From contig CAZFHZ010000003.1 in the NCBI GenBank assembly GCA_964519015.1, positions 15,608 through 79,607 on the forward strand: 64,000 nucleotides of DNA, in the 5' to 3' direction. The notes under the pieces are model-generated. The model worked only from the letters and a program-made list of their open reading frames with translations, was not told the origin of the DNA and ran no database searches. The translations under genes were made by a program, and so were the position numbers. Origin of the DNA: CAZFHZ01 sp964519015. Lineage in GTDB: Bacteria; Blakebacterota; Blakebacteria; Blakebacterales; CAYUVJ01. Shown piece after piece: positions 7,662 through 15,814 of this stretch. Position 1 is the stretch's first letter. Each line of letters begins with the position of its first letter.

Positions 7662-10643
7662 ATGGATCCCCTGACCACCATCGAGACCCGGGTCGAAGCG
7701 CTCGGCAACCACTACCGCAAGTATGTCGAGGTCATTCGCCGTCACGGGGAGGGCCTCTTGTCGGCTCTGGAAGCCGACGGCAGCCTGATGCAGGTGCACC
7801 TGTGGGGCTCCTCCTCGTCACCGGAGGAGGAGATGCGCGGGATTGTGCATCTCCCGGGGGACGTGCCGACCCGTATCCGCCGGTTGAGCTGTTACTACGC
7901 CGCACAATACCTCCACATGCACTTCCGGCATCTCGACATCCTCTCCCTGGAGCGGACCTCGGGAGATCCCATCCAGGGGGCCTACTTGCGGTTCATGCGC
8001 GATATCGGCAACGATTTCCGGCAGCTCACCAAGGGGTACATGGAGAACGTGCTGGAACTCTACCTGGTCGAGGTCGAACGGCCGGAGTTCTTCATCTGCT
8101 CGGTCGGGACCCGGGCCGATCAGGATGATATCGACGTCGGTATCATCACCTCCGGCGAGGGGGATGACGGCGCCCTCAACCGCGCCGTACAGCGCCTGAC
8201 CCAGCACATGCTGGTGTACGCCACTCCTCTCCACCTCTATCTGTCCGAACACGTCGGGAATGAGCTCTATACGAGCACCATCGCGGAGTACGACGACTTC
8301 CTGGATCGCCAGATCGGTGACGTCGTGATCCTCTCCGAACTGGTCAACGCCAAGATGATCCTGGGGAGCGAGCGGCTCTTCGAACGGTTCCAGCGGGAGA
8401 TCATCGCCCGTTACTTCCACGGGACCGGCTGGGACGGACGTTACCACGAGGGTTTCCTGCGCGGCATCATGGGGGAGGCCCGTGCCCTGCTGGTCAGTCC
8501 CCTCCGGTCCGAATCGGTCGCGCCCAAAGAGGACGCCCTCCGGATCATCAAGCATCTGCTCTACGCCAAGAAGGCCCGATACGCCCTGCCCGAGGTGAAC
8601 GCCTGGGACATCATGGCCGCGCTCTCCGCCCGGGAGCCCCGGCTCGTGCTCCAGTATGAGCAGCTCCACCGATCGACCACCTTCCTGGAGATGTTCAAGT
8701 TCCAGCTGCAGATGTATGTGGCCCAGGAGGACCTCTTCCGCCTCGAGGAGATCGATCCGGGGCAACGCACCCGCATCGCCGAACAGATGGGGTACGGCTC
8801 CATAGGGAAGGTCGGGGCCTGGGAGCAGCTGGTCATCGACTACTACCGTCATGTCACCGAGTCGCGTTCCATCTGTGAGTACCTGTTGCGTGACCTCACC
8901 GGGCATCTGAGTGCCGTCTCCATCTTCACCGGTATGTTCCGGGCCCGTGCCGTGCCGGGACCGGACGGGGAAACCCGGGATGTCCTGGCCCGGGACTTCA
9001 TCCACACCGCCCGCTTCTTCACCGGGACCCGGTATTGGGAGGATGTCCTCCACCGGCTGGAGACCGACCACGCCCTCCTGGACGACTTCATCGACAGCTT
9101 CGAGCGGATGGACGAGGAGGAGGCTGCCGGCACGATCGAGGAGTACGTCGGCTGGACTGAGCACACCCCGATGACCATCATCCGGCTGATCACCCTGCTC
9201 GGCCGGCACCAGGAGAACGTGCTCGGGGAGTCTGTCTTCCAGCGCATGGTGGACTGTTTCATCGACCAGCTGGAACACATCCCCTACATCGGCGATCGTC
9301 TGAGCCGGGTCTACGGCCACTTCCCCGAATACCTGCACCGGTTCCTCAACCACCTCCCCGAACGACACTTCGAACGGCTGGAGTCCCTGCTCGCCCGGCC
9401 CCTCATTGACAACAGCCTCAACGAGTCCCGCCGGCACCTGGGGGAGCTCTGCGATATCCACCGCTGGTCGAGCCAGTACTTCCATCGTTTCTTCGTCCGG
9501 GTGATCGCCAACCACCCCGAGTACCTGACCGCCCTCCCCTACCCCGAACAGCTGCGGACCATCTCCTCGGGGCTGCTGGCCAAGGTCGATCTCCACACCG
9601 ACCTGACCCTGAAGAAGGAGGTACTGGGCGACTACTACGACCTCGAGTTCCTGCGGGTCGGGATCGGTACGCTGCAGGGGGTGGACCTGGCCGCGACCAA
9701 CCGGGAGTTCACCCTCTTCTGCGACCATTACATCCAGAAGCTCTTCGACGTCTGCTGCGAGGAGGTGGAACGGGAGAGCGGAGCCCGGGCCCCCAGTACG
9801 GACACCTTCGCCCTGCTGGCGGCCGGTGGACATGCCCGCGGACAAGCCTACGACGACGATTACGATCTCATCGCGATCGCCCATACGGACGACGAGCAGC
9901 TGCTCGGTTATGCGACCAAGGTCATCGTCCGGATGAACCGGGAGATCCTGAGACGGGGTGTGCTCCCCCACCATCGACTGGGGGACATCCTGGGTGGCTT
10001 CGTCAGCCCCGTTTCCCAGATCGTCACCTATCTCGATTCCGGCGACGAGGAGTGCTTCATCGACCTCTCCCAGCTGCTCGGGGCCCGGATGCTGGTCGGG
10101 AGCGGGAACATGCAGACGGTGCTCCAGGAGAAGGTGCTCGCCCCCTTCGTCGTCCAGCGTCGCCGGGAATACCTGGAGTGCATGCTGGAAGAGATCCTCC
10201 AGCGCCAGGACGAGGAACCCTCCTGCGAGAAGGGAGAGGCCTGTAACATCAAGGAGACGCGGGGGGGACTCCGGGACATCGAGGCGACCATGCTGGTGCT
10301 GAAAGCATGGCTCGGCATCACCGAACCGATAACCGAGGACGCCTTCCACGAGCTGGAGAGACGGCTGCCCGACCTCGCCGGGATCCTGCGGACGCTCCAC
10401 GGCGCCATGGACGAGTTGCGTACCGTGCGTGACCTCTACCGGCTGACGGTGGCCGCCGAGGACACCATCATCCCGGGTTACCTGGAGCGGATCGACCGCG
10501 TCCGTCGCCTGGCCGACCCGGGCCTCGATGCGATCACGGTGGAGGGGCTCCGGCGGACCCTGGAGGCATCGGCCGGGGCCTGCGGCGCGGTGATCGAGTA
10601 CCTGCGCGGTCTGCTGGCTGCCCCCGAGGCAGCCGGAGCCTGA
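7662..10643 (+). CDS. Large tandem nucleotidyltransferase, GlnE/GlnD-like
   Basis: A 993-residue protein with two nucleotidyltransferase-like signatures. The first is GTRADQDDIDVG (residues 149-160). The second is near 720-740, GGHARGQAYDDDYDLIA, with the clustered acidic residues that bind metal and nucleotide. About 135 residues later ETRGGLRDIE resembles the KxGxGGLRDIE element that follows the catalytic domain in GlnD and GlnE. Length and two-domain layout are closest to GlnE (glutamine synthetase adenylyltransferase, about 950 residues), but I see no HD or ACT domains as in GlnD. It probably transfers a nucleotide to a protein; the target is unknown. It lies directly behind korC of locus 2, not beside glnA or glnB, which suggests a role linked to 2-oxoacid metabolism (inference). 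Confidence 0.72.
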   Translation: MDPLTTIETRVEALGNHYRKYVEVIRRHGEGLLSALEADGSLMQVHLWGSSSSPEEEMRGIVHLPGDVPTRIRRLSCYYAAQYLHMHFRHLDILSLERTSGDPIQGAYLRFMRDIGNDFRQLTKGYMENVLELYLVEVERPEFFICSVGTRADQDDIDVGIITSGEGDDGALNRAVQRLTQHMLVYATPLHLYLSEHVGNELYTSTIAEYDDFLDRQIGDVVILSELVNAKMILGSERLFERFQREIIARYFHGTGWDGRYHEGFLRGIMGEARALLVSPLRSESVAPKEDALRIIKHLLYAKKARYALPEVNAWDIMAALSAREPRLVLQYEQLHRSTTFLEMFKFQLQMYVAQEDLFRLEEIDPGQRTRIAEQMGYGSIGKVGAWEQLVIDYYRHVTESRSICEYLLRDLTGHLSAVSIFTGMFRARAVPGPDGETRDVLARDFIHTARFFTGTRYWEDVLHRLETDHALLDDFIDSFERMDEEEAAGTIEEYVGWTEHTPMTIIRLITLLGRHQENVLGESVFQRMVDCFIDQLEHIPYIGDRLSRVYGHFPEYLHRFLNHLPERHFERLESLLARPLIDNSLNESRRHLGELCDIHRWSSQYFHRFFVRVIANHPEYLTALPYPEQLRTISSGLLAKVDLHTDLTLKKEVLGDYYDLEFLRVGIGTLQGVDLAATNREFTLFCDHYIQKLFDVCCEEVERESGARAPSTDTFALLAAGGHARGQAYDDDYDLIAIAHTDDEQLLGYATKVIVRMNREILRRGVLPHHRLGDILGGFVSPVSQIVTYLDSGDEECFIDLSQLLGARMLVGSGNMQTVLQEKVLAPFVVQRRREYLECMLEEILQRQDEEPSCEKGEACNIKETRGGLRDIEATMLVLKAWLGITEPITEDAFHELERRLPDLAGILRTLHGAMDELRTVRDLYRLTVAAEDTIIPGYLERIDRVRRLADPGLDAITVEGLRRTLEASAGACGAVIEYLRGLLAAPEAAGA

Positions 10644-10651
10644 AGACACCG

Positions 10652-10681
10652 ACGGCCGGGCGGTTGTGCCTGCCCGGCCGT
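10652..10681. terminator. Hairpin between convergent genes
   Basis: ACGGCCGGGC (10652-10661) pairs perfectly with GCCCGGCCGT (10672-10681) around a 10-base loop. It lies between the ends of the nucleotidyltransferase (+) and korB (-). No T-tract follows on either strand, so it is a structure that may slow polymerase rather than a textbook intrinsic terminator. Confidence 0.5.
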
Positions 10682-10715
10682 GGTCCTGCCCGGAGTGCCC
10701 GGGGTCGACGGCGGT

Positions 10716-11585
10716 TCAGGCGACGGCGGCCGTCTCCTCCCCGACCTCCTCGGCGACCGTAGCCGGGTAGCGGACCTCGCCCCCCAGCTGGCGGATCAGT
10801 TCCTGGTAGCGGGCCGCATACTCCGGCCGGCGCTCGTTGTGGAGGACGCCGGTGACGATCTTCCCCTCCAGCTCCTCGGGACCCATCCTGGCCGCCTTGG
10901 CCACGTCCACTGAGTTCTCCTTCTGCCACCGGAGCATATCGGCGGGAGTCCCCATCTTGTTGAGTTTCCCGTAGATGGTCGGGCAGGCGACGGTGACCTC
11001 GACCAGGCTGAAGCCGGGGTTGAGCAGTGCGTCGCGGATCAGTTTCTCCAGCCGGCGGGCATGGAAGGCGGTCCCCCGGGCCACGTAGGTGGCTCCGGCC
11101 GCGATGGCCAGCTTCGGGATGTCGAAGGCGGGGTCGAGTTGACCATAGGGTGCGGTGGTGGCCTTGGAGCCCAGCGGGGTAGCCGGGGAGACCTGTCCCC
11201 CCGTCATCCCGTAGATGTAGTTGTTCACCATCACCACGGTGAGGTCGAGATTGCGGCGGGCGGCATGGATGAGGTGGTTGCCGCCGATGGCCGCGGCATC
11301 GCCATCACCGGTCAGGATCACCACCCGCAGGTCGGGACGCTGGAGCTTCACGCCGGTGGCGAAGGGGATGGCCCGACCGTGCAGCGAATGGATGGTCTGG
11401 AAATCGACGTAGCCGGTCACCCGGGAGGAGCATCCGATACCACTGACCATGCAGATCCCGTCCTTCGACCAGCCGAGTCCATCGATAGCGCGCAGGAGCG
11501 ATTTGAGCATGATGCCGTCCCCGCAACCGGCGCACCAGATATGCGGGAACTTGTCGACGCGCAGGTACTTCTCGTAGTCGAACAT
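10716..11585 (-). CDS. korB: 2-oxoacid:ferredoxin oxidoreductase, beta (TPP-binding) subunit (locus 2)
   Basis: A 289-residue paralogue of the locus 1 beta subunit. Motifs: WCAGCGDGIMLK, SGIGCSSRVTGY, HGRAIPFATGVK, the TPP/Mg motif GDGDAAAIGGNH with VVMVNNYIYGMTGGQ. The ATG at 11583-11585 is used because GGTAGGGGG precedes it and FDYEKYLR is the family-like start; upstream extension overlaps korA. It is 4 bases behind korA. Different residues around the substrate channel compared with locus 1 (YIYGMTGGQ against FTDAMTGGQ) suggest a different preferred 2-oxoacid, but which is unknown. Confidence 0.94.
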   Translation of the reverse strand: MFDYEKYLRVDKFPHIWCAGCGDGIMLKSLLRAIDGLGWSKDGICMVSGIGCSSRVTGYVDFQTIHSLHGRAIPFATGVKLQRPDLRVVILTGDGDAAAIGGNHLIHAARRNLDLTVVMVNNYIYGMTGGQVSPATPLGSKATTAPYGQLDPAFDIPKLAIAAGATYVARGTAFHARRLEKLIRDALLNPGFSLVEVTVACPTIYGKLNKMGTPADMLRWQKENSVDVAKAARMGPEELEGKIVTGVLHNERRPEYAARYQELIRQLGGEVRYPATVAEEVGEETAAVA

Positions 11586-11589
11586 CCCC

Positions 11590-12783
11590 CTACCTTCCGT
11601 TCTTCCCGTTCTTGGGGTCACTCTCGAGGTTCTGGACCGTCAGCAGGATCTCCTGGGGGGTGATCGGTTCACCGTCCACCCGGCCCTTGTGCCGGACCGG
11701 CAGGTCGCGTCCGGCCACCCGTCGTACCTCACGCACGATCATCCCCTGGTTCATCTCCGGGACCACGATCCCGTGCAGGTGTCCCAGGTGGCGCTCGATC
11801 GCCCGGTCGGGGAAAGGCCAGAGGGTCAGCGGCTGAAGCAGTCCTACTCGCAGGCCCTGCTCGCGTCCCAGCCGCACCGCCGCGCGGGCGGACCGGGCCG
11901 TCGAGCCGTAGGCGAAGATCATGTACTCGGCGTCCTCCAGCAGGTACTCCTTGACCTTGACAATCTCTTCCTCATAGCGCACCAGCTTGCGCTGCAGCCG
12001 CTCCAGATTGGCCGTTACCTCGACCGGTTTGCCGGTCGGGAACCCGGTCGGGTCGTGGGTCAGTCCGGTGACGTGGAAACGGTAGCCCTCCCCGTAACCG
12101 GCCATGGGCGGGATGTCCGACTCCACGGGTTCGAAAGGGCGGTAGTGGGCCGGATCGGCCACCGGTTTCGGCCGGCTCCTCACTTCCACCCGCTCGGGGA
12201 TGACGAGAGACTCTTCGGTGTGTCCCACGATCTCATCGAGCAGGAGCACCACCGGGATTCTGAAGTGCTCGGTGAGGTCGAAGGCCCGGACCGTCTCATC
12301 GTAGGTCTCTTCGACCGTCGAGGGGATCAGCACGATCACAGCATGGTCGCCATGGGGCCCCCACCGGGCCTGCATGACGTCCCCCTGCGAGGGAGAGGTC
12401 GGCATGCCCGTGGAGGGCCCGCCGCGCATGACATCGACCACGACCACCGGGATCTCGTTCATGCAGGCGTACCCGAGGATCTCCTGCTTCAAGCTGAAGC
12501 CGGGACCGCTGGTGGCGGTCAACGACCGCGCCCCGGCGATCGAGGCCCCGACCGCAGCGCCGATGGAGGCGATCTCATCCTCCATCTGGATGAAGGTGCC
12601 TCCCCGCTTAGGGAGTTCCTCCGCCATATGTTCAGCGATCTCGCTGGATGGAGTGATCGGGTAGCCCGCATAGAAGTCGCAGCCCGCGGCCAGGGCCGCT
12701 TCGGCGCAGGCTTCGTTCCCGGCCATGAAACGCCGGGTCCCCTTACGGATGGTCCCGGCCGGTGCAGAGGATCTGTCGTTCAT
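11590..12783 (-). CDS. korA: 2-oxoacid:ferredoxin oxidoreductase, alpha subunit (locus 2)
   Basis: A 397-residue alpha subunit with AGYPITPSSEIAEHMAEELP, QMEDEIASIGAAVGAS, ATSGPGFSLKQE, a GGPSTGMPT loop and the C-terminal FAYGSTARSARAAV and LQPLTLWPFPDRAI regions. It starts 27 bases after korD. Together with korB, korD and the plus-strand gamma subunit it would form a second complete four-subunit enzyme that oxidises (or reductively carboxylates) a 2-oxoacid using ferredoxin. Confidence 0.94.
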   Translation of the reverse strand: MNDRSSAPAGTIRKGTRRFMAGNEACAEAALAAGCDFYAGYPITPSSEIAEHMAEELPKRGGTFIQMEDEIASIGAAVGASIAGARSLTATSGPGFSLKQEILGYACMNEIPVVVVDVMRGGPSTGMPTSPSQGDVMQARWGPHGDHAVIVLIPSTVEETYDETVRAFDLTEHFRIPVVLLLDEIVGHTEESLVIPERVEVRSRPKPVADPAHYRPFEPVESDIPPMAGYGEGYRFHVTGLTHDPTGFPTGKPVEVTANLERLQRKLVRYEEEIVKVKEYLLEDAEYMIFAYGSTARSARAAVRLGREQGLRVGLLQPLTLWPFPDRAIERHLGHLHGIVVPEMNQGMIVREVRRVAGRDLPVRHKGRVDGEPITPQEILLTVQNLESDPKNGKNGR

Positions 12784-12810
12784 GTGGGTACTCCGCGGGA
12801 TGTCGTCGTC

Positions 12811-13020
12811 TCAGGTCACCGTGATGGCAAAATCAGGGCAGAGCAGTTCGCACTGGAGACAGCCTGTGCAGGCGGCTTCGTCGACCACGACGGCGACGAG
12901 ACCTCTCATGTCCAGGACCCCGGGTTTGCAGAACTCGACGCAGATCCGGCAGCCCTTACACCAGTCCTCCCGGATCTCGATAACATGTTTACTTGCCTTG
13001 GTCGTCGTGCTCTCCGGCAT
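12811..13020 (-). CDS. korD: 2-oxoacid:ferredoxin oxidoreductase, delta (ferredoxin) subunit (locus 2)
   Basis: A 69-residue dicluster ferredoxin with CKGCRICVEFCKPG and CTGCLQCELLCPDF, each able to hold a [4Fe-4S] cluster, in the short form typical of delta subunits. It is the first gene of the minus-strand korD-korA-korB group. An inverted repeat lies about 90 bases upstream. Confidence 0.92.
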   Translation of the reverse strand: MPESTTTKASKHVIEIREDWCKGCRICVEFCKPGVLDMRGLVAVVVDEAACTGCLQCELLCPDFAITVT

Positions 13021-13109
13021 GGTGGACTCCCCCGAAATAGGTTGCCTGAGCGCAATATGGGAGGCCGTATCGACGAACGACAGCGGATAACGGACAAGAA
13101 CGCCTTTTT

Positions 13110-13126
13110 TTACACCTGTCGTGTAA
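13110..13126. promoter_or_regulatory. Inverted repeat upstream of korD (locus 2)
   Basis: TTACAC-5-GTGTAA (13110-13126) is a perfect 6+6 inverted repeat next to a T-run and overlaps a second one, CACCTGT/ACAGGTG (13113-13131). It sits about 90 bases upstream of the korD ATG and could be an operator. No known consensus was matched with confidence. Confidence 0.35.
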
Positions 13127-13155
13127 CAGGTGCTTCTCCCGGCCCGGCCGGGGGC

Positions 13156-13374
13156 TCAGACCTCTTCGATCGGACGGTGGTGGGGACTGATCGAGAAGGG
13201 GAACTCCTCTTCCTCGCCCAACGCCCATTCGAGCGTCCGGACGACCGCTACCAGGGTGGCGAGACCGGAGATATCCAGGCCGGCCAGACCCCCCTGGCTG
13301 ACCTGCAGCGTCGTATCCTGCAACGCTTTGCGCGCCTTTTCCAGGCGGTCACGAAGCTCGTTTTCGCCGCGCAT
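13156..13374 (-). CDS. Small conserved-looking protein of unknown function
   Basis: A 72-residue protein starting at ATG 13372-13374, preceded by AGGAGG. It has an amphipathic N-terminal helix (ENELRDRLEKARKALQDTT), a Gly-rich middle and an acidic patch (WALGEEEEF). It is 13 bases behind another small gene on the same strand. No family recognised. The good ribosome site and tight spacing support it as real. Confidence 0.55.
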   Translation of the reverse strand: MRGENELRDRLEKARKALQDTTLQVSQGGLAGLDISGLATLVAVVRTLEWALGEEEEFPFSISPHHRPIEEV

Positions 13375-13387
13375 GCTCCTCCTTCGC

Positions 13388-13594
13388 CTATTCGTAGAGC
13401 ACCAGGGCCGTGACCGTGTAGTCTCCCGTCCCGCCAACACCGCCCCACCCCGCCAACTGGATCTGGCGGACCACCGGCGGGGAAGAGCTGCCCGAGCGGA
13501 GCCAGGCGTTCATATCCCGCTCCAGAACGGCGACATTGGCACTGGCGAACAGTTTGACCTTCTGGGGGCGCTGCACCTGTGGCATCGTCTCCAC
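13388..13594 (-). CDS. Small protein of unknown function
   Basis: A 68-residue reading frame from GTG at 13592-13594 with AGGAG seven bases upstream; an ATG nine bases inside (13583-13585) is the alternative start. The sequence (KVKLFASANVAVLERDMNAWL, then a Gly-rich GWGGVGGTGDYTVTALVLYE end) looks like a small alpha/beta protein, similar in style to sporulation- or phage-like short beta folds, but no family is claimed. It lies in line with the next minus-strand small gene. Confidence 0.5.
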   Translation of the reverse strand: METMPQVQRPQKVKLFASANVAVLERDMNAWLRSGSSSPPVVRQIQLAGWGGVGGTGDYTVTALVLYE

Positions 13595-13659
13595 GTACGG
13601 ACTCCTGTCGAGGGGATTCGTATCGGGTGAGGCCAGTATAGGGGGGGGCGGTGCGGGGC

Positions 13660-14265
13660 TCAACCCCGAGCCGTCACCACCCGGCGACGGCGCTGGAGAA
13701 GGAGACGGGCGGCCAGCAGGACCAGCAGCACACCGGCATAGACCGCCGGTTCCCGGATGTCCTTCTTGACCGACCACCAGAAATGGATCACCCCCGCCGA
13801 GGCCGCCAGGTAGACCAGCCGGTGCAACCGTGTCCAGTTCCGGCCCAGCCGGGTCACCCAACCCCGGGTGGAGGTCACCGCCAGCAGAAGCAGGCAGAGC
13901 CAGCCGAGCATACCGATGTTGATGAAGGGGCGCTTGGTCAGGTCCTGCAGCAGGATGGGCAGGTCGAAGAACTGGTCGAGCCCGACATAGGCCAGCAGAT
14001 GGAGGGAGCCATAGGTGAAGGCCGTCAGCCCGAGCAGGCGCCGGTAACGGACGAGAGTGTTCCACCCGGTCAGCCGACGGAGCGGCGTGACGGCCAGGGT
14101 GAGCAGGAGGGTGCGGAGCGTCCAGAGGCCGAGCCGGTGGAGCACCTCCTCGATCGGGTTGGGTCCCAATCCACCGGTGACGAGCTGGAACGCCATCACT
14201 CCGATGGGCGTCAGCAACGCCGCCAGCAGAAGCACCTTCGTCAGGCGGAGGGAGCCGGGGCTCAC
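13660..14265 (-). CDS. msrQ: MsrQ, heme-binding membrane subunit of periplasmic methionine sulfoxide reductase
   Basis: A 201-residue integral membrane protein (YedZ/MsrQ family) that passes electrons across the inner membrane to MsrP. Multiple hydrophobic helices are visible, with the conserved His residues in GSLHLLAYVG and RLHRLVYLA and near FWWSVK, plus VTPLRR and RRLLGL motifs of the ferric-reductase-like fold. The GTG start at 14263-14265 is one base past the msrP stop, so the pair is coupled. C-terminal Arg-rich tail marks the cytoplasmic side. Confidence 0.93.
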   Translation of the reverse strand: MSPGSLRLTKVLLLAALLTPIGVMAFQLVTGGLGPNPIEEVLHRLGLWTLRTLLLTLAVTPLRRLTGWNTLVRYRRLLGLTAFTYGSLHLLAYVGLDQFFDLPILLQDLTKRPFINIGMLGWLCLLLLAVTSTRGWVTRLGRNWTRLHRLVYLAASAGVIHFWWSVKKDIREPAVYAGVLLVLLAARLLLQRRRRVVTARG

Positions 14266-14266
14266 C

Positions 14267-15241
14267 TCAGTAGTTCTTCCTCAGGTCCATCCCGGCATAG
14301 AGCGACCCGACGTGGTCGGCGTAGCCGTTGAAGAGTAGGGTCGAACGGCGGAAGAACTCCCCGATCCGTCGCTCCTTGGCCTGGCTCCAGCGGGGATGGT
14401 CGACCTTAGGGTTGACGTTCGCGTAGAAACCGTACTCCTGGGGTAAGGAGCGGTTCCAGGAGGTCGGTGGCTGGCTGCGGGTGAAGCGTATCTGCACGAT
14501 CGACTTGATGCTCTTGAAGCCGTACTTCCACGGCACCACCAGGCGCAGGGGAGCCCCGTTCTGATTGGGGAGCACCTCCCCGTAGAGTCCGACCGCCAGG
14601 ATAGTCAGCGGATGCATTGCCTCGTCCATCCGGAGTCCTTCCACGTAGGGCCAGTCCAGTACTCGGGCCCGCTGTCCGGGCATCTGACGGACATCCTCGA
14701 GGGTGGTGAAGGCCACGTAGGAGGCATTGCCGTTGGGTTCGAAGCGGTTCAGCAGGGCCGAGAGCGGGAAGCCGACCCAGGGGATGACCATCGACCACGC
14801 CTCCACGCAGCGCAGCCGGTAGATCCGTTCCTCCAGCGGGAAGGCTTTAAGGAGGTCCTCGATACCGATCTCCCCCGGCCGGGCACACTCACCGTCCACC
14901 CGGACGGTCCACGGACGGGTGACCAGAGTCCCGGCATTGCGCCCCGGGTCGGCCTTGTCGGTCCCGAACTCATAGAAGTTGTTGTAGGTGGTGACCCCGG
15001 TGTAGGGAGTGGCGTCTTCGTCAGTATCGAAGGCACTCGGTCTCTTCACCCCCGGCAGCCGGGGGCGGGGAGTATCCTGAGCGAAGCCCTCCCCCTGACC
15101 CAGGAGGGGTCCTGCCAGCGAGCCCGCGACGGCCAGGGCGAGCGTGCCGGCAGCCTGGCCCATGAATTCGCGCCGTCTCAGGTAGATCTCCCGGGGGGTG
15201 ATCTGGGAGGCGGGCAGCTCTTTCGGTCGCTTCACGGGCAT
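14267..15241 (-). CDS. msrP: MsrP, Tat-exported molybdenum-containing methionine sulfoxide reductase
   Basis: A 324-residue periplasmic reductase that repairs oxidised methionine in envelope proteins, using the molybdopterin cofactor. A twin-arginine leader (RRREFMGQAAGTLALAVAGSL) sits at about residues 23-45. The molybdenum-ligand Cys is in LRCVEAWSMVIPWVG, and family motifs YNNFYEFG, LDWPYVEGLRMDEAM and LRLVVPWKYGFKSIKSI are intact. ATG 15239-15241 is preferred over the TTG directly before it because AAAGGGG is correctly spaced. Two thioredoxin-fold genes lie immediately upstream on the same strand. Confidence 0.96.
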   Translation of the reverse strand: MPVKRPKELPASQITPREIYLRRREFMGQAAGTLALAVAGSLAGPLLGQGEGFAQDTPRPRLPGVKRPSAFDTDEDATPYTGVTTYNNFYEFGTDKADPGRNAGTLVTRPWTVRVDGECARPGEIGIEDLLKAFPLEERIYRLRCVEAWSMVIPWVGFPLSALLNRFEPNGNASYVAFTTLEDVRQMPGQRARVLDWPYVEGLRMDEAMHPLTILAVGLYGEVLPNQNGAPLRLVVPWKYGFKSIKSIVQIRFTRSQPPTSWNRSLPQEYGFYANVNPKVDHPRWSQAKERRIGEFFRRSTLLFNGYADHVGSLYAGMDLRKNY

Positions 15242-15253
15242 CAACGGCCCCTT

Positions 15254-15814
15254 TCAGTGTCCCAGGACCTCGTCCACGGCCGCCTGGAACCGTTCATACG
15301 TCTGACGCCCCGTGAGCGAACGGGCGATCCGGCCGGAACGGTCGTAGATGAAGGTCTGCGGGATGCCGCCGGACCAATCGTCGGACAGCTTATAGAGGAA
15401 GTCGTCGTTGGCGGCCATGTCCATCAGGAAGGCCGCACCGGTGGTCCGGTGGGCGAAGAGGAAGGGTTTGATCCCGCTCTCCAGCACCTCCGGCTCATCC
15501 ACCGAGATGGTGACCAACCGCACTCCGCGCGTCCAGTTCTCTTCCTGCAGGCGGACCAGCTCGGGGAACTCCTCCACACAGGGCCCGCACCAGGTCGCCC
15601 AGAAATTGACCACGACGATGTGTCCCTGCGCCGCCTGGTCGGCCACCAGCCGCCGGTAGGCCTCGATCCCCAGGGTCGGTACGTCCACCTCCTCCGCCGA
15701 GCCGGCCCGGAAGGTCTGGATGAAACCTCCCATCCCGTCCTCGAGAGCGCGACCGCATCCGCCGGCCGCCGACACCAGCAGCGCGAGGATCAGGGCTGCG
15801 CTAGCGCCCCGCAT
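15254..15814 (-). CDS. TlpA/ResA-like thioredoxin-fold lipoprotein
   Basis: A 186-residue envelope thiol-disulfide protein. The N-terminus is a lipoprotein-like signal (LLVSAAGGC, Cys20), then a thioredoxin fold with NFWATWCGPCVEEFPELV (redox pair WCGPC) and the cis-Pro region GGIPQTFIYD. An insert between the WCGPC helix and the next strand (ISVDEPEVLESG) fits the TlpA class. It overlaps the upstream redoxin gene by 14 bases and precedes msrP by 12, suggesting that this operon handles envelope redox stress. Confidence 0.87.
   Translation of the reverse strand: MRGASAALILALLVSAAGGCGRALEDGMGGFIQTFRAGSAEEVDVPTLGIEAYRRLVADQAAQGHIVVVNFWATWCGPCVEEFPELVRLQEENWTRGVRLVTISVDEPEVLESGIKPFLFAHRTTGAAFLMDMAANDDFLYKLSDDWSGGIPQTFIYDRSGRIARSLTGRQTYERFQAAVDEVLGH

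Noticed and set aside
7818..10649. 943-residue minus-strand frame
   Set aside because: Antisense shadow of the nucleotidyltransferase gene; no conserved motif or ribosome site.
13100..13131. Intrinsic terminator at the T-run and hairpin
   Set aside because: The T-run precedes the hairpin on the plus strand, and A residues follow it on the minus strand, so neither direction gives a hairpin followed by U.
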